NCBI RefSeq assembly: GCF_028610625.1
Contig: NZ_JAQQWU010000010.1
Location: forward strand, 1-64,000
DNA length: 64,000 nt
Direction: 5' to 3'
Origin: Guptibacillus spartinae
GTDB taxonomy: Bacteria; Bacillota; Bacilli; Bacillales; Guptibacillaceae
Shown: positions 24,437 through 32,711 of the stretch, piece by piece
Numbering within the stretch: the stretch's first letter is position 1
How the letters are laid out: every line of letters begins with the position of its first letter
Position numbers and translations under genes: made by a program
The notes under the pieces: model-generated
Told to the model about the DNA's origin: nothing
What the model saw: the letters and a program-made list of their open reading frames with translations, nothing else
Database searches by the model: none

Positions 24437-25099
24437 TTACATGGCTTCTTTAATCCCTTTTTTAACAAGCCACCAATTCGCTGGATAACTTGTCGCAAAT
24501 CCAAGAATCATCGCAATTTGCATCATAAACCAATAGACGGCTGAGTCGGGCTTTGGTGGCTCCGTAAATAAAACAAAATGAACAATGGCCATCCATCCAA
24601 ACATGCCTACTTCAAAGGCAATCAAAGAAAGCGTATCTGCTTTTGCAGCTTCTTTAATCGCATTCCAAGCCCCTTCCTCTTTGTTCATTGGGTAAATCGC
24701 ATAGAATTGAAAGAGGATACCAAAACCATAGGCGAGTAAGAATTCGACGAGGTAATGAGTATAAAGAATAGATCCAAGAAGCGCAAAACCCGTTAACGCA
24801 ACAATTGGAACGCCAACAGCATCGCCAAGAGTACAGCCTGCAGAACAATGACTTGTAGACATAAATACTTTAGCAGGTTTTCCTCGATTGTCTTCATAGT
24901 CGAGGTTTTGTGCTTTTAATCGACCCCATTTAAAATAGGCCCAGATCGCAAAGGGTCCAAGAAACCAACCGTTAATTGGCCAAACGACATTCATGATTTT
25001 CATCATTTGAGGGTGTCTTATGATGTCAATAAGAATGACGAGTGAGGAAAGCAATCCAATTGAAAGTGCGAGAATGGAAATAAGCTGTATGGTTGTCAC
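24437..25099 (-). CDS. DUF4396 membrane protein
   Basis: A 220-residue protein with about six TM helices. The STSHCSAGCTLGDAVG segment (about residues 82-97), with its His and two Cys, is the hallmark of DUF4396 as I recall it and could bind a metal. The start is the GTG at 25099 with GGGTGAT upstream. The function of the family is unknown. It is a single gene, convergent with the APH gene. Confidence 0.75.
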   Translation of the reverse strand: MTTIQLISILALSIGLLSSLVILIDIIRHPQMMKIMNVVWPINGWFLGPFAIWAYFKWGRLKAQNLDYEDNRGKPAKVFMSTSHCSAGCTLGDAVGVPIVALTGFALLGSILYTHYLVEFLLAYGFGILFQFYAIYPMNKEEGAWNAIKEAAKADTLSLIAFEVGMFGWMAIVHFVLFTEPPKPDSAVYWFMMQIAMILGFATSYPANWWLVKKGIKEAM

Positions 25100-25182
25100 A
25101 AAATATCACCCCTGCTATTAATGTATGTACTTATGCTTTACCCACTAGGGGTATTCCTAAAACTGGAGTAACCTTTCACAAT

Positions 25183-25213
25183 AAAAAGAACCGCTCCATT
25201 GAGAGCGGTTCTT
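25183..25213 (-). terminator. Terminator of the quinone oxidoreductase gene
   Basis: AAGAACCGCTC and GAGCGGTTCTT form an 11-bp stem; on the minus strand it is followed by TTTTTAT. Confidence 0.8.
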
Positions 25214-25218
25214 ACAAA

Positions 25219-26202
25219 TTATTCGCTAATTTTCGTTACAATTTTCCCAGTCACATGACGCTCGGAAAGCTCAACTAACGCTTGTGGAACCTCTTCAAGT
25301 GAAATGGTTTTTGCAATCATCGGATCGAGGTAGCCACCTAGAAGAAGTTGAATCATTTCATCACCCATCATCGCAAGGTCAGCCTGTTCTGCTAAGTTAG
25401 GCGATTGATACACGCCTCCGAGTGCGATCTGGTGGAAAGAAAGTGGTCGAGCGAAAGAAACACCCTGTTGGAAGTCAGGGGCACCGGCAATGTAGGCAAT
25501 TTGCCCGTTAAAGGTAAGGGTATCAAGTGATTTTGTTGCATTATCTCCGCTAACGGCATCAAGAACGGCGTGAACGCCAATTCCATTTGTGATTTCAAGC
25601 GCTCGCTCAACAAAATCCTCTTTTTTATAATCAATTGCATAGTCAGCACCGAGTTTTTTCACGAAGTCATGATTATGACTTGAAGCTGTGGTAATGACGG
25701 TTAGCCCCATATACTTCGCCATTTGAATAGCAAAACCACCAACTCCTCCAGCACCAGCGTGTATAAGGATCGTTTGTCCACGATGGATATGAAATTTGCG
25801 GAAAAGGGCCTGATAAGCGGTGTAACCTGCTGTTGGAAGCGCAGCGGCATCAACGAATGAAATAGCCTCAGGGAGTTTCGAAATCGTATGGGCTTGTGCA
25901 ATGGCATATTCGGCAAATGTTCCTTTTTTCATAAGGTCGCCGTGGTACACAACACGATCCCCTGATTTCCAATCCGTTACTTCTTCACCAACTTCTTCAA
26001 TCACACCAGCGCCGTCAAGGCCGAGGATATGAGGGTATTCCCAATTAGGATTTCCGTTTGTTGCTGTCTTATAATCAACGGGGTTTAATCCCGCAGCATG
26101 TATTTTAACTAGAACTTCACCTTTTTTCGGAGAGGGGGTTTCGACCTCATGTACTCCCATGGAATCCCACTGTTTTTTTTCTTTTAGTAACAGAGCTTTC
26201 AT
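25219..26202 (-). CDS. NADPH-dependent quinone oxidoreductase (zeta-crystallin-like MDR)
   Basis: A 327-residue medium-chain reductase without the catalytic zinc Cys. The GroES-like part ends in HILGLDGAGVIEEVGEEV, and the Rossmann part has LIHAGAGGVGGFAIQMAKYMG (the AxxGxxG cofactor loop, about residue 150). PTAGYTAYQAL is typical of the quinone reductase branch. AGGAGGAATTAAAA precedes the ATG. Probably reduces quinones or enals; the exact substrate is unknown. Confidence 0.88.
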   Translation of the reverse strand: MKALLLKEKKQWDSMGVHEVETPSPKKGEVLVKIHAAGLNPVDYKTATNGNPNWEYPHILGLDGAGVIEEVGEEVTDWKSGDRVVYHGDLMKKGTFAEYAIAQAHTISKLPEAISFVDAAALPTAGYTAYQALFRKFHIHRGQTILIHAGAGGVGGFAIQMAKYMGLTVITTASSHNHDFVKKLGADYAIDYKKEDFVERALEITNGIGVHAVLDAVSGDNATKSLDTLTFNGQIAYIAGAPDFQQGVSFARPLSFHQIALGGVYQSPNLAEQADLAMMGDEMIQLLLGGYLDPMIAKTISLEEVPQALVELSERHVTGKIVTKISE

Positions 26203-26219
26203 TTTTAATTCCTCCTCTA

Positions 26220-26250
26220 GTATGAATATGGATATGAATATGGATATGAT
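26220..26250. repeat. 12-bp tandem repeat TATGAATATGGA (about 2.5 copies)
   Basis: The unit repeats without error right behind the start region of the oxidoreductase gene (upstream on its strand), so it lies in that gene's promoter/5' region and could vary in copy number. Confidence 0.7.
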
Positions 26251-26401
26251 TCACCTGAATTCGTTTTTGTAAACCTAAGCGTTTCGCCATTATAAAACAG
26301 ATGGTTTTTTTTGATAAGTAGGCACTTTTTAGTAACTATGTGAAACAAAATACCTTCGAGAATCGTAGAAAGAGTAGAACATGTAAATAAGGAATGGAGA
26401 G

Positions 26402-26566
26402 ATGACGCTAATTGGCTGGTCTTTTTGGGGAACGATAGCGGCAATAATTGTGATTGGTTTTCTATTTCAAAAAATGTTTGGAACAAAATCACCGATTCGA
26501 ACGAAGAATGAAGTAGCGGAAGAAGAAGTGAAAAATCATACAAGTCAATGTGTTCATAAAGATTGA
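26402..26566 (+). CDS. Small single-TM protein (54 aa)
   Basis: The frame begins MTLIGWSFWGTIAAIIVIGFLF, a clear N-terminal TM helix, followed by a hydrophilic tail ending SQCVHKD. AAGGA lies 8 bases before the ATG. It precedes the Nudix gene by 19 bases and may share its transcript. I do not recognise it. Confidence 0.6.
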   Translation: MTLIGWSFWGTIAAIIVIGFLFQKMFGTKSPIRTKNEVAEEEVKNHTSQCVHKD

Positions 26567-26585
26567 AATTAAAGGGTGAATGGTT

Positions 26586-26984
26586 ATGCAAGAATGGATT
26601 GGTGCAGCAGCAGTTTGTACGAATGATCAGGGAGATTTGCTGATGATTCAAAATGAGAAAGAGGAATGGGCGGTTCCCTCAGGCGAAGTTGAAAAAGATG
26701 AAACGCCTGAGATGTGTTGCATTCGTGAAGTGAAAGAAGAAACAGGCTATGAGGTTGCCATTGAAAAGCCGCTATTTGTGAAAGATCAGGATAGGAATGG
26801 GTTTCATGTCACCACTTATTATTATGAAGTGAATGTGGTTGGAGGCATGATCTCACTTCCAAAAGATGAACAAGACGTAACTGAAATTGAGTGGAAAACA
26901 GTGGAACAAGTGGAGGCACTTGCTCATGCTTATCCTGAGGATGCCTCTTACTTAACGCATTTCTTATATGAAAAGACTCCTTAA
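26586..26984 (+). CDS. Nudix hydrolase
   Basis: A 132-residue Nudix protein. The box reads SGEVEKDETPEMCCIREVKEETGYEV (about residues 35-60), with the REVKEE metal-binding glutamates; the opening Gly of the consensus is Ser-Gly here. The ATG at 26586 is favoured because AAAGGGTGA ends 8 bases before it and only 2 before the ATG at 26580. The end of the gene lies in a terminator stem. The substrate is unknown. Confidence 0.88.
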   Translation: MQEWIGAAAVCTNDQGDLLMIQNEKEEWAVPSGEVEKDETPEMCCIREVKEETGYEVAIEKPLFVKDQDRNGFHVTTYYYEVNVVGGMISLPKDEQDVTEIEWKTVEQVEALAHAYPEDASYLTHFLYEKTP

Positions 26985-27003
26985 CAGGGTTAAGGAGTCT
27001 TTT
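26971..27003 (+). terminator. Terminator overlapping end of Nudix gene
   Basis: A perfect 15-bp stem (26971-26985 and 26989-27003) includes the last codons and stop of the Nudix gene. It ends only 38 bases before the lspA start, so lspA needs its own promoter in that gap or readthrough. Confidence 0.85.
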
Positions 27004-27040
27004 GTACTTCAAACAGATCGTATAAAAGGATGTGTACAAT

Positions 27041-27538
27041 TTGAAGCGAATGATCCTTCTCGTTACCGTCTTTCTTATGGTGGATCTTCTAACAAAACGT
27101 TGGATTGACTCAGTTCTCACGATTAATCAACGGATTGAAGTGATTGATGGTATACTAGGCTTCCAGCTTTACTATAACGCTGGTGCCACAATGGGATTAT
27201 TAGAAGGATATACAGGTTTATTGCTCTTACTACAAACCGGAATCGTTATTTTGCTGATTTATGGGTACATACGCGCAACGCCAAAACGCTTTGCCGTGCA
27301 AGTAGCTTTCAGTTTGCTTATTAGTGGGGGGATCGGAAATTTAATTGATCGCCTTCAATATGGTCACGTTATTGATTTTCTTTCCGTCACGTGGAGTTCA
27401 GGTATTTTTAATGTCGCGGATATGGAAATTCGATATGGCTTTATCTTGATCGTCATTCTTTTCTTTATGAAAAAATTTACGATAAAAGGGTTGGATGATG
27501 AACCACATCAAAACATACAAAAAAGCGAGAGAGGATAA
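27041..27538 (+). CDS. lspA: Signal peptidase II (lipoprotein signal peptidase)
   Basis: A 165-residue membrane aspartyl protease with four TM helices that cleaves prolipoproteins after diacylglyceryl transfer. The catalytic aspartates are visible in GGIGNLIDRLQYGHVIDF and IFNVADMEIRYG, and the YYNAGATMGLL loop is the usual NxGAAFG variant. The TTG at 27041 has AAAGGA 9 bases upstream; a GTG at 27032 is too close. The gene is not in the usual ileS-lspA-rluD-pyr setting, so it may be a second copy. Confidence 0.88.
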   Translation: MKRMILLVTVFLMVDLLTKRWIDSVLTINQRIEVIDGILGFQLYYNAGATMGLLEGYTGLLLLLQTGIVILLIYGYIRATPKRFAVQVAFSLLISGGIGNLIDRLQYGHVIDFLSVTWSSGIFNVADMEIRYGFILIVILFFMKKFTIKGLDDEPHQNIQKSERG

Positions 27539-27554
27539 TTCCTCTCTCGCTTTT
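27521..27554. terminator. Bidirectional terminator between lspA and spx
   Basis: AAAAGCGAGAGAGGA and TCCTCTCTCGCTTTT form a perfect 15-bp stem with a taat loop. Confidence 0.9.
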
Positions 27555-27557
27555 ATT

Positions 27558-27953
27558 TTATTGAGCTTCTTGAAGAATCTGTTCAAGTTGAAATGCTCGC
27601 ACTTTCCTTGGAAGAAAGCTTCTAATTTCATCTTCATGAAAGCCGACCTGAAGGCGTTTTGTATCAAGTAAGATTGGTCGCTTTAAAATGCCTGGGTTTT
27701 CTTTGATCAAGCTATAAAGTTCTTGAAGCGTCAGTTCGTCGAGCTCTTTATCGAGTGCTTCAAATGCTTTTGAGCGCTTTGAGATGATTTCTTCTGTTCC
27801 TTTTTCAGTCATACGTATAATCGCTTTAATTTCATCTTCAGATAGTGGTTTCGCGAACATGTTGCGCTGTTCATACGGAAGATTGTGCTCCTCAAGCCAT
27901 GCTTTTGCCTTTCTGCAAGATGTACAGCTTGGTGACGTATAAAGTGTAATCAT
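27558..27953 (-). CDS. spx: Spx family transcriptional regulator
   Basis: 131 residues, the exact length of B. subtilis Spx. It binds the alpha CTD of RNA polymerase and controls thiol stress genes. The redox CxxC is in [16 protein letters not shown] (residues 8-23), and [30 protein letters not shown] near the C-terminus matches Spx closely (quoted core [14 protein letters not shown]). The ATG at 27953 has GGAGGT 7 bases upstream. Bacilli can hold more than one Spx, so a paralogue is possible. The lineage's Spx is cleared by ClpXP. Confidence 0.9.
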   Translation of the reverse strand: MITLYTSPSCTSCRKAKAWLEEHNLPYEQRNMFAKPLSEDEIKAIIRMTEKGTEEIISKRSKAFEALDKELDELTLQELYSLIKENPGILKRPILLDTKRLQVGFHEDEIRSFLPRKVRAFQLEQILQEAQ

Positions 27954-28200
27954 GTGTTTGACCTCCAAACGGATTTTACATGGTTCATCTCCATGTTAAG
28001 TATACTCTAAAAAATGTTTCGCTGACTGTAAGCTATGTTACACATTTTTGACGATTATCTATGTTTGATTTGCGAAGAATGCAAATAGTGAAAGTGACGT
28101 AGATCATGTTGGATAGAGATAGCCAGGTTTTACTAAGGTATACCCACAAACAAGAGCAGGCAAACTAGATATGAAGTGCAGATGTTAATGGAGGATGCTC

Positions 28201-29397
28201 ATGGATGATAAAAAAAAGTGGGATTTGATATCTCTTGCTTCGATTCCACTTGTAATGACTCTTGGAAATTCAATGTTAATTCCAGTTTTACCACTTATCG
28301 AAAAAAAGCTTGGCATCACGTCCTTTAAAGTATCGATGATTATCACAGTTTACTCAATCGCCGCTATCTTGTTAATTCCAATAGCCGGCTATTTATCTGA
28401 TCGTTATGGAAGAAAAAAGGTCATCATTCCCAGTTTATTTATTGCGGGCATTGGTGGACTGGTGACAGGGTGGGCATCATGGTCTTTAAAGGACCCTTAC
28501 ATCATGATTCTAATTGGAAGGGTTCTACAAGGGATTGGGTCTTCTGGAGCAGCCCCAGTTGTTCTTCCTCTTGTAGGGGATCTATTTAAAAGTGATAAGG
28601 ACGTAAGCGCAGGATTAGGGTTAATTGAAACCTCAAACACGGTTGGAAAAGTTCTTAGTCCGATTCTGGGGGCGTTTCTTGCTTCTTTTCTATGGTACTT
28701 ACCGTTCTTGTCCATTCCGGTTTTCTCTCTTATTTCAATTATTCTTGTCATTTTCCTTGTAGAGTCACCAGAAAAAAAAGAAGAGCCACAAACTTTTTCA
28801 TGTTTTTTATCGTGTTTAAAAAAAATTTTCCACAAAGATGGAAAATGGTTAACGGCGATATTTGCGATTGGTGGGGTCATTATGTTTGTTCTGTTTGGTA
28901 TTCTTTTCTACCTCGCTGGTTTTTTGGAAAAAGAGTTTCAAATTGTAGGTGTTAAAAAAGGGGCGATCATTGCGATTCCACTTGTTGCCCTCTCTTTGAC
29001 GTCCTATATCGCTGGGAAACGAATTGGTGAAAACAAGACGACAATGAAATGGTGTATCTTTGCAGGTCTTTCATTACTCGCTGCTGCCTCAATTGGTGTA
29101 TCTTTTACCGAAAGACTTTGGTTCATGTTACTCATATTGTTTGTAGCTGGGATAGGAATTGGAATGTCCCTGCCGTGTCTTGATGCGCTTATAACAGAAG
29201 GTGTTAAAAAAGAAGAGCGAGGGACCATCACATCGCTTTATAGTTCCACACGTTTTCTTGGTGTAGCGGCTGGCCCACCAATCTATGCCATCTTGATGAA
29301 GCAATCTCATGAAATTGTTTTTTATACGTCAGCAGCTGTGACTGCTGTCGCCATTCTTCTTTGTTTTGTTTCAATTAAACCCGAAGCGGATGTTTAG
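28201..29397 (+). CDS. MFS drug exporter
   Basis: A 398-residue transporter with 12 TM segments. Motif A is intact as GYLSDRYGRKKVIIP (about residues 63-77), and VLPLVGDLFKSDKDVSAGLGLIETSNTVGK around 130 is the motif-C region of drug:H+ antiporters (key part GLIETSNTVGK). GGAGG lies 6 bases before the ATG at 28201. It resembles YmfD/YvmA-type exporters. It has its own promoter region, and the substrate is unknown. Confidence 0.87.
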   Translation: MDDKKKWDLISLASIPLVMTLGNSMLIPVLPLIEKKLGITSFKVSMIITVYSIAAILLIPIAGYLSDRYGRKKVIIPSLFIAGIGGLVTGWASWSLKDPYIMILIGRVLQGIGSSGAAPVVLPLVGDLFKSDKDVSAGLGLIETSNTVGKVLSPILGAFLASFLWYLPFLSIPVFSLISIILVIFLVESPEKKEEPQTFSCFLSCLKKIFHKDGKWLTAIFAIGGVIMFVLFGILFYLAGFLEKEFQIVGVKKGAIIAIPLVALSLTSYIAGKRIGENKTTMKWCIFAGLSLLAAASIGVSFTERLWFMLLILFVAGIGIGMSLPCLDALITEGVKKEERGTITSLYSSTRFLGVAAGPPIYAILMKQSHEIVFYTSAAVTAVAILLCFVSIKPEADV

Positions 29398-29481
29398 AGT
29401 GCCGAAATAACGGGTATATAATTAATTCCCACGTAAAGTAACAAGGGGAATGGAACAAGTGAACAAGAGAGGAATGAAAGA

Positions 29482-29646
29482 ATGTCTTTAGAATTAACTT
29501 TACAATTTTTAATGCTAAGCATTGGTTTTATTGCAGTAGCTGCACTATTTCTAAATGTAGATAAGAAACGAACTCAGAAACGTTTGGAAATAGAGTTAGC
29601 TGAGTATGAACAACAGCATGAACAAAATTATGAGCAGCACAAATAA
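29482..29646 (+). CDS. Small single-TM protein (54 aa)
   Basis: The frame opens MSLELTLQFLMLSIGFIAVA, one TM helix, and then continues with a very charged coiled-coil-like tail ending in EYEQQHEQNYEQHK. GAGGA lies 8 bases before the ATG and a terminator follows the stop directly, so it looks like a real short gene. The function is unknown. Confidence 0.65.
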   Translation: MSLELTLQFLMLSIGFIAVAALFLNVDKKRTQKRLEIELAEYEQQHEQNYEQHK

Positions 29647-29681
29647 GATGAAGACTCTGAAATGGGTTTTCATCTTTTTTT
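29645..29681 (+). terminator. Terminator after small TM gene
   Basis: AAGATGAA and TTCATCTT with a T-run of seven; the stem begins in the stop codon. Confidence 0.65.
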
Positions 29682-29743
29682 GTGCTTTCAGTAGGGATCT
29701 TTCAGCAGAAAAGTTTGATATTTGAACACGGTGGAATGTAAAG

Positions 29744-29769
29744 GTTAGCTAACTTATTCCGAACCGGAA
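29744..29769. promoter_or_regulatory. Two adjacent palindromes upstream of the DUF2817 gene
   Basis: GTTAGCTAAC (29744-29753) and TTCCG-aac-CGGAA (29757-29769) lie side by side 30-55 bases before the start. They may be operator sites; no regulator is adjacent. Confidence 0.3.
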
Positions 29770-29798
29770 CAGATTACGTATAAAGGAGAGAATTCGAC

Positions 29799-30923
29799 AT
29801 GAACGATATTGACCATTATTTTGCTAAAAATTACGTGGAATCGCGCGAGAGTTTTCGCGATCATCTCGAATACATTCAGAAGAAGTGGCCCGATGCAACG
29901 TTAACCACTAAAAATATAGGGAAAGAAGATGATAATACAATTGATATGATCTATTCGGAAGCACTGTCATCAAACGATCGTGTGCTTTTTTTCACGACAG
30001 GTGAACACGGTATTGAAGGATATGCAGGTGCAGCGGTTGTCCACTATTTTGTAGAAAATTATCTCGATCAAATCGATGCATCCACAACAGGGATTTGCCT
30101 CATTCATGCTCTTAATCCATGGGGGATGCGCCACTTTCGTCGTGTAACTGAAAACAACGTCGATCTTAATCGTAACTATTTCTATGATGAAAATTCCGTT
30201 CGTAAAGATGTGAATAAGAATTATGCGAAAGAAAGTGATTTGTTTTTACCGAATGGAAGAATAACAAACTTGAAAGAAGAAAGGCATAAGCTCTATGCTC
30301 AGTTAATGAAAGGGCTCGCAAAAGAAGGCTATGCTGGACTGAAAAAAGCAAAGGGAATGGGGCAATTTCAATTTGAGCGAGGGGTCTATTATGGAGGGGA
30401 TACGGCAGAAGAGTCAGCTGTGTTCTTAAAAGGAATGCAAGAAGAATTGTTAGGGACGTATCCGAACGTTATTCATATGGATTGGCATACGGCTCTTGGA
30501 CCCACGAACGAGGTTACGATGGTCATTTCAGAACATGATGGCCGAAGCGTAGATGAATTAAAAGAGGCCTACGATCTTAAGAATGTTGAAAAATACACTC
30601 CTGAAAAAGTAAAAGGAGACTCCACAAATCATTTCTATAAATTAAAAGAAGAAGCATATCCAGAAACCTATCTTCTTTCCGCCTTGTTTGAATTTGGTAC
30701 GTTTGGAACAAACAAACAGGCAGAACTGCGGGAATTCATGACTATTATTTTGGAAAATCATTTGTATCACGAAGGGGCAGAGTCTGTCGATGATATCCAG
30801 TGGATCCTTGGAGAATTTGAAGCCATGTTTTATCCAAACGATCCCGTGTGGAAGAAGTCTGTATTAAATGAAGCCCGTACTGGAATAGAAGGCGTATTAA
30901 AGCATGAAAGAATTCTAAAATAA
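29799..30923 (+). CDS. DUF2817 family protein, M14-like zinc carboxypeptidase
   Basis: A 374-residue protein. The zinc ligands of the carboxypeptidase fold appear as TTGEHGIEGYAG (HxxE, about residue 68) and HMDWHTALGP (about 228), with NNVDLNRNYF between them matching the substrate-binding Asn-Arg pair. A Glu near the C-terminus (LFEFGTFG) fits the general base. AAAGGAGAG lies 9 bases before the ATG. No signal peptide, so it acts in the cytoplasm, perhaps on peptides or acylated amino acids. Confidence 0.82.
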   Translation: MNDIDHYFAKNYVESRESFRDHLEYIQKKWPDATLTTKNIGKEDDNTIDMIYSEALSSNDRVLFFTTGEHGIEGYAGAAVVHYFVENYLDQIDASTTGICLIHALNPWGMRHFRRVTENNVDLNRNYFYDENSVRKDVNKNYAKESDLFLPNGRITNLKEERHKLYAQLMKGLAKEGYAGLKKAKGMGQFQFERGVYYGGDTAEESAVFLKGMQEELLGTYPNVIHMDWHTALGPTNEVTMVISEHDGRSVDELKEAYDLKNVEKYTPEKVKGDSTNHFYKLKEEAYPETYLLSALFEFGTFGTNKQAELREFMTIILENHLYHEGAESVDDIQWILGEFEAMFYPNDPVWKKSVLNEARTGIEGVLKHERILK

Positions 30924-30960
30924 AAGAAGGAGGTAGCGCCGGTAGCGCTACCTCCTTCTT
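30924..30960. terminator. Bidirectional terminator
   Basis: A perfect 16-bp stem (30924-30939 and 30945-30960) with a 5-base loop between convergent genes. Confidence 0.85.
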
Positions 30961-30965
30961 ATTGA

Positions 30966-31265
30966 CTATCCAATTGAACTTCGAACTTCATTTACTTGTC
31001 CATCAATCGTAAGCGCTTTGTCCTCACGATCTTCGATTTTAATGTTTGTTATTACGCGATCTGTCCCTTTCCGAAGGGCGCTAGTATGAATGTCTCTCGC
31101 TAATTCAAAAAGTTCATCTACATTTCCTTCAAAGACAGTAGAGGTGGGGCCGATATGATAGGTGAAGCCCTCTTTTTCAGCGAGTCGAACGGCTTCTGTG
31201 ACAAAATGACTCATGCTCGTTTGACTTGTACCAATCGGTGTGACACTAATTTCTAATAAAGCCAT
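30966..31265 (-). CDS. MTH1187/UPF0045 family thiamine-binding protein
   Basis: A 99-residue ferredoxin-like protein. VTPIGTSQTSMSHFVTEAV near the start and YHIGPTSTVFEGNVDELFELARDIH in the middle match the UPF0045 family (quoted key GPTSTVFEG). Members form tetramers and several bind thiamine or its pyrimidine part. AGGAGAT precedes the ATG. It is a single gene and no TPP riboswitch is visible. Confidence 0.85.
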   Translation of the reverse strand: MALLEISVTPIGTSQTSMSHFVTEAVRLAEKEGFTYHIGPTSTVFEGNVDELFELARDIHTSALRKGTDRVITNIKIEDREDKALTIDGQVNEVRSSIG

Positions 31266-31444
31266 AAAAAATCTCCTCCAGTAAATTCATGATAGTAGTC
31301 TATTGACAGTTCTTTCTTTTTTAAAACATTGTATAGCTCAACTTACTTCAAAAGTACTAAATGAAAATTCCTTATTTTACAAAAAGTGAAACGTTATAGA
31401 GCCTCTCATCGTATAAAGACTATAAGCTACTGGAGGGATGCTCG

Positions 31445-31738
31445 ATGTTGAATTTTATTCTCATGATTGCAGTTATCGTTGCCTCATTAACTGGATTCAA
31501 TTGGCTAATGGGATATCGGAAAAACCATATTCAGATTGATTTGGACGATCGCTATATTGATTATAATGAGTATGTACGAGCATTAAAAAGTGAGTTGCGC
31601 GCCCAGGGGAGAGAGGTTGACTACCTAGGGGATCGTAGATTTAAAATCGATGGCAAAGCATACATGTTTATTGAAAGAAATGTAACGATGGGTGGAGTAC
31701 CACTACAGCGAACGATTTTAAAACCAGTGAAGACCTAA
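31445..31738 (+). CDS. Membrane-anchored small protein of unknown function
   Basis: A 97-residue protein with an N-terminal TM helix (FILMIAVIVASLTGFNWLMG) and a basic cytoplasmic domain with a predicted alpha-beta pattern (DYNEYVRALKSELRAQGREV, then RFKIDGKAYMFIER). GGAGGG lies 7 bases before the ATG. I do not recognise the family. It precedes the ABM gene by 75 bases. Confidence 0.65.
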   Translation: MLNFILMIAVIVASLTGFNWLMGYRKNHIQIDLDDRYIDYNEYVRALKSELRAQGREVDYLGDRRFKIDGKAYMFIERNVTMGGVPLQRTILKPVKT

Positions 31739-31813
31739 GCATATCAATTGCTTTGATAAGATCATGCTTCTATGCTTATCCTAATCTTAAACAAGCATTG
31801 GAGGTAGAAACAA

Positions 31814-32101
31814 ATGGAGCAAATCGCTGTTACGGCTATATTAAAGCCAAAAGAGGGGCAAGAAGAAAATGTATTGCATGTGCTTCAGGAAGTGCTCATT
31901 GGGTCACGTAATGAAGAGGGAAATATTCAGTATGATGTTCACCAGTCGATAGAAGAACCAACGTTTGTGATCTATGAAGTTTGGAAAGACCAGCAGGCGA
32001 TCGAGACGCATGTTAACTCAGAGCACTACGAAAAATATCGTCAGGATATAAGTTCCTTGATTGAGAGTAGAGAAGTATACAAAATGAAAAAGCTGGATTA
32101 A
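31814..32101 (+). CDS. Antibiotic biosynthesis monooxygenase (ABM) domain protein
   Basis: A 95-residue dimeric alpha-beta barrel protein. ITAILKPKEGQE-like opening (VTAILKPKEGQEEN), then EEGNIQYDVHQS and FVIYEVWKDQQAIETHVNSEHY are the hallmarks of YgiN-type quinol monooxygenases. The His of the ETHVNS motif is conserved. GGAGGT lies 8 bases before the ATG. It may act on quinols or in methylglyoxal stress; the substrate is not known. Confidence 0.85.
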   Translation: MEQIAVTAILKPKEGQEENVLHVLQEVLIGSRNEEGNIQYDVHQSIEEPTFVIYEVWKDQQAIETHVNSEHYEKYRQDISSLIESREVYKMKKLD

Positions 32102-32133
32102 TGCGATCGTTGATCGTTATCGGTCTTCATTTC

Positions 32134-32214
32134 CGCGGAAATAACCGTGAAATCGCGGATAAATTTCGAAATTCGCGGAAAAAATCCCGAAATTCGCGGA
32201 AATAACAAAGAATT
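32134..32214. repeat. Four tandem ~20-bp units around CGCGGA
   Basis: CGCGGA recurs at 32134, 32154, 32174 and 32195, so the period is 20, 20 and 21. The linking sequence AAAATCCCGAAATT is very like the AAAATCAGAATATA of the array at 13231-13330. The array lies between the convergent ABM gene and the ars terminator. Confidence 0.75.
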
Positions 32215-32220
32215 GCTTAG

Positions 32221-32257
32221 AAAAAGGCACGTTGGATGACCATCCAGCGTGCCTTTT
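32221..32257. terminator. Terminator of the ars operon (bidirectional)
   Basis: AAAAGGCACG-t-TGGAT and ATCCA-g-CGTGCCTTTT form a 15-bp stem with one G.T pair; T-runs exist on both sides. Confidence 0.85.
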
Positions 32258-32264
32258 ATCCGTA

Positions 32265-32687
32265 TTAGCGTCCTTCTTTTGCAAAACGTGCCATACGTTC
32301 TTCAATTTCATCGCGAACACGCTGGAAGAAAGCCCATTTTTCTTCTTCTGTTCCTTCTGCTTTCGCCGGGTCATCAAATCCCCAGTGATCACGCTTTACA
32401 TGAGGAGGAGTAACAGGACATTTGTCATTAGCATCGCCACAAAGTGTGACAACAAAATCTGCATTGTTTAAAAGCTCCATGTCAATTTTATCAGAAGTCT
32501 GGTTAGAGATATCGATACCGGATTCCTTCATCGCTTTCACAGCATTTGGATTAAGACCATGAGCTTCAATTCCTGCAGAATAAACATCATACGTATCTCC
32601 GAGGTGTTTTTTACCAAAACCTTCCGCCATTTGGCTTCGGCATGAATTTCCTGTACATAAGAAATAAATTGATTTTTTAGTAGACAT
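32265..32687 (-). CDS. arsC: Arsenate reductase (thioredoxin-coupled)
   Basis: A 140-residue enzyme reducing arsenate to arsenite, of the low-molecular-weight phosphatase fold. The P-loop is [15 protein letters not shown] (residues 9-23) with the nucleophile Cys and Arg. The redox pair follows in [17 protein letters not shown] (Cys about 82 and 89), and the DDPAKAEGT loop holds the general acid Asp. It is the last gene of arsR-arsB-arsC and lies 24 bases after arsB. Confidence 0.96.
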   Translation of the reverse strand: MSTKKSIYFLCTGNSCRSQMAEGFGKKHLGDTYDVYSAGIEAHGLNPNAVKAMKESGIDISNQTSDKIDMELLNNADFVVTLCGDANDKCPVTPPHVKRDHWGFDDPAKAEGTEEEKWAFFQRVRDEIEERMARFAKEGR

Positions 32688-32711
32688 GATGTGCTCCTTT
32701 TGAATCGTATT

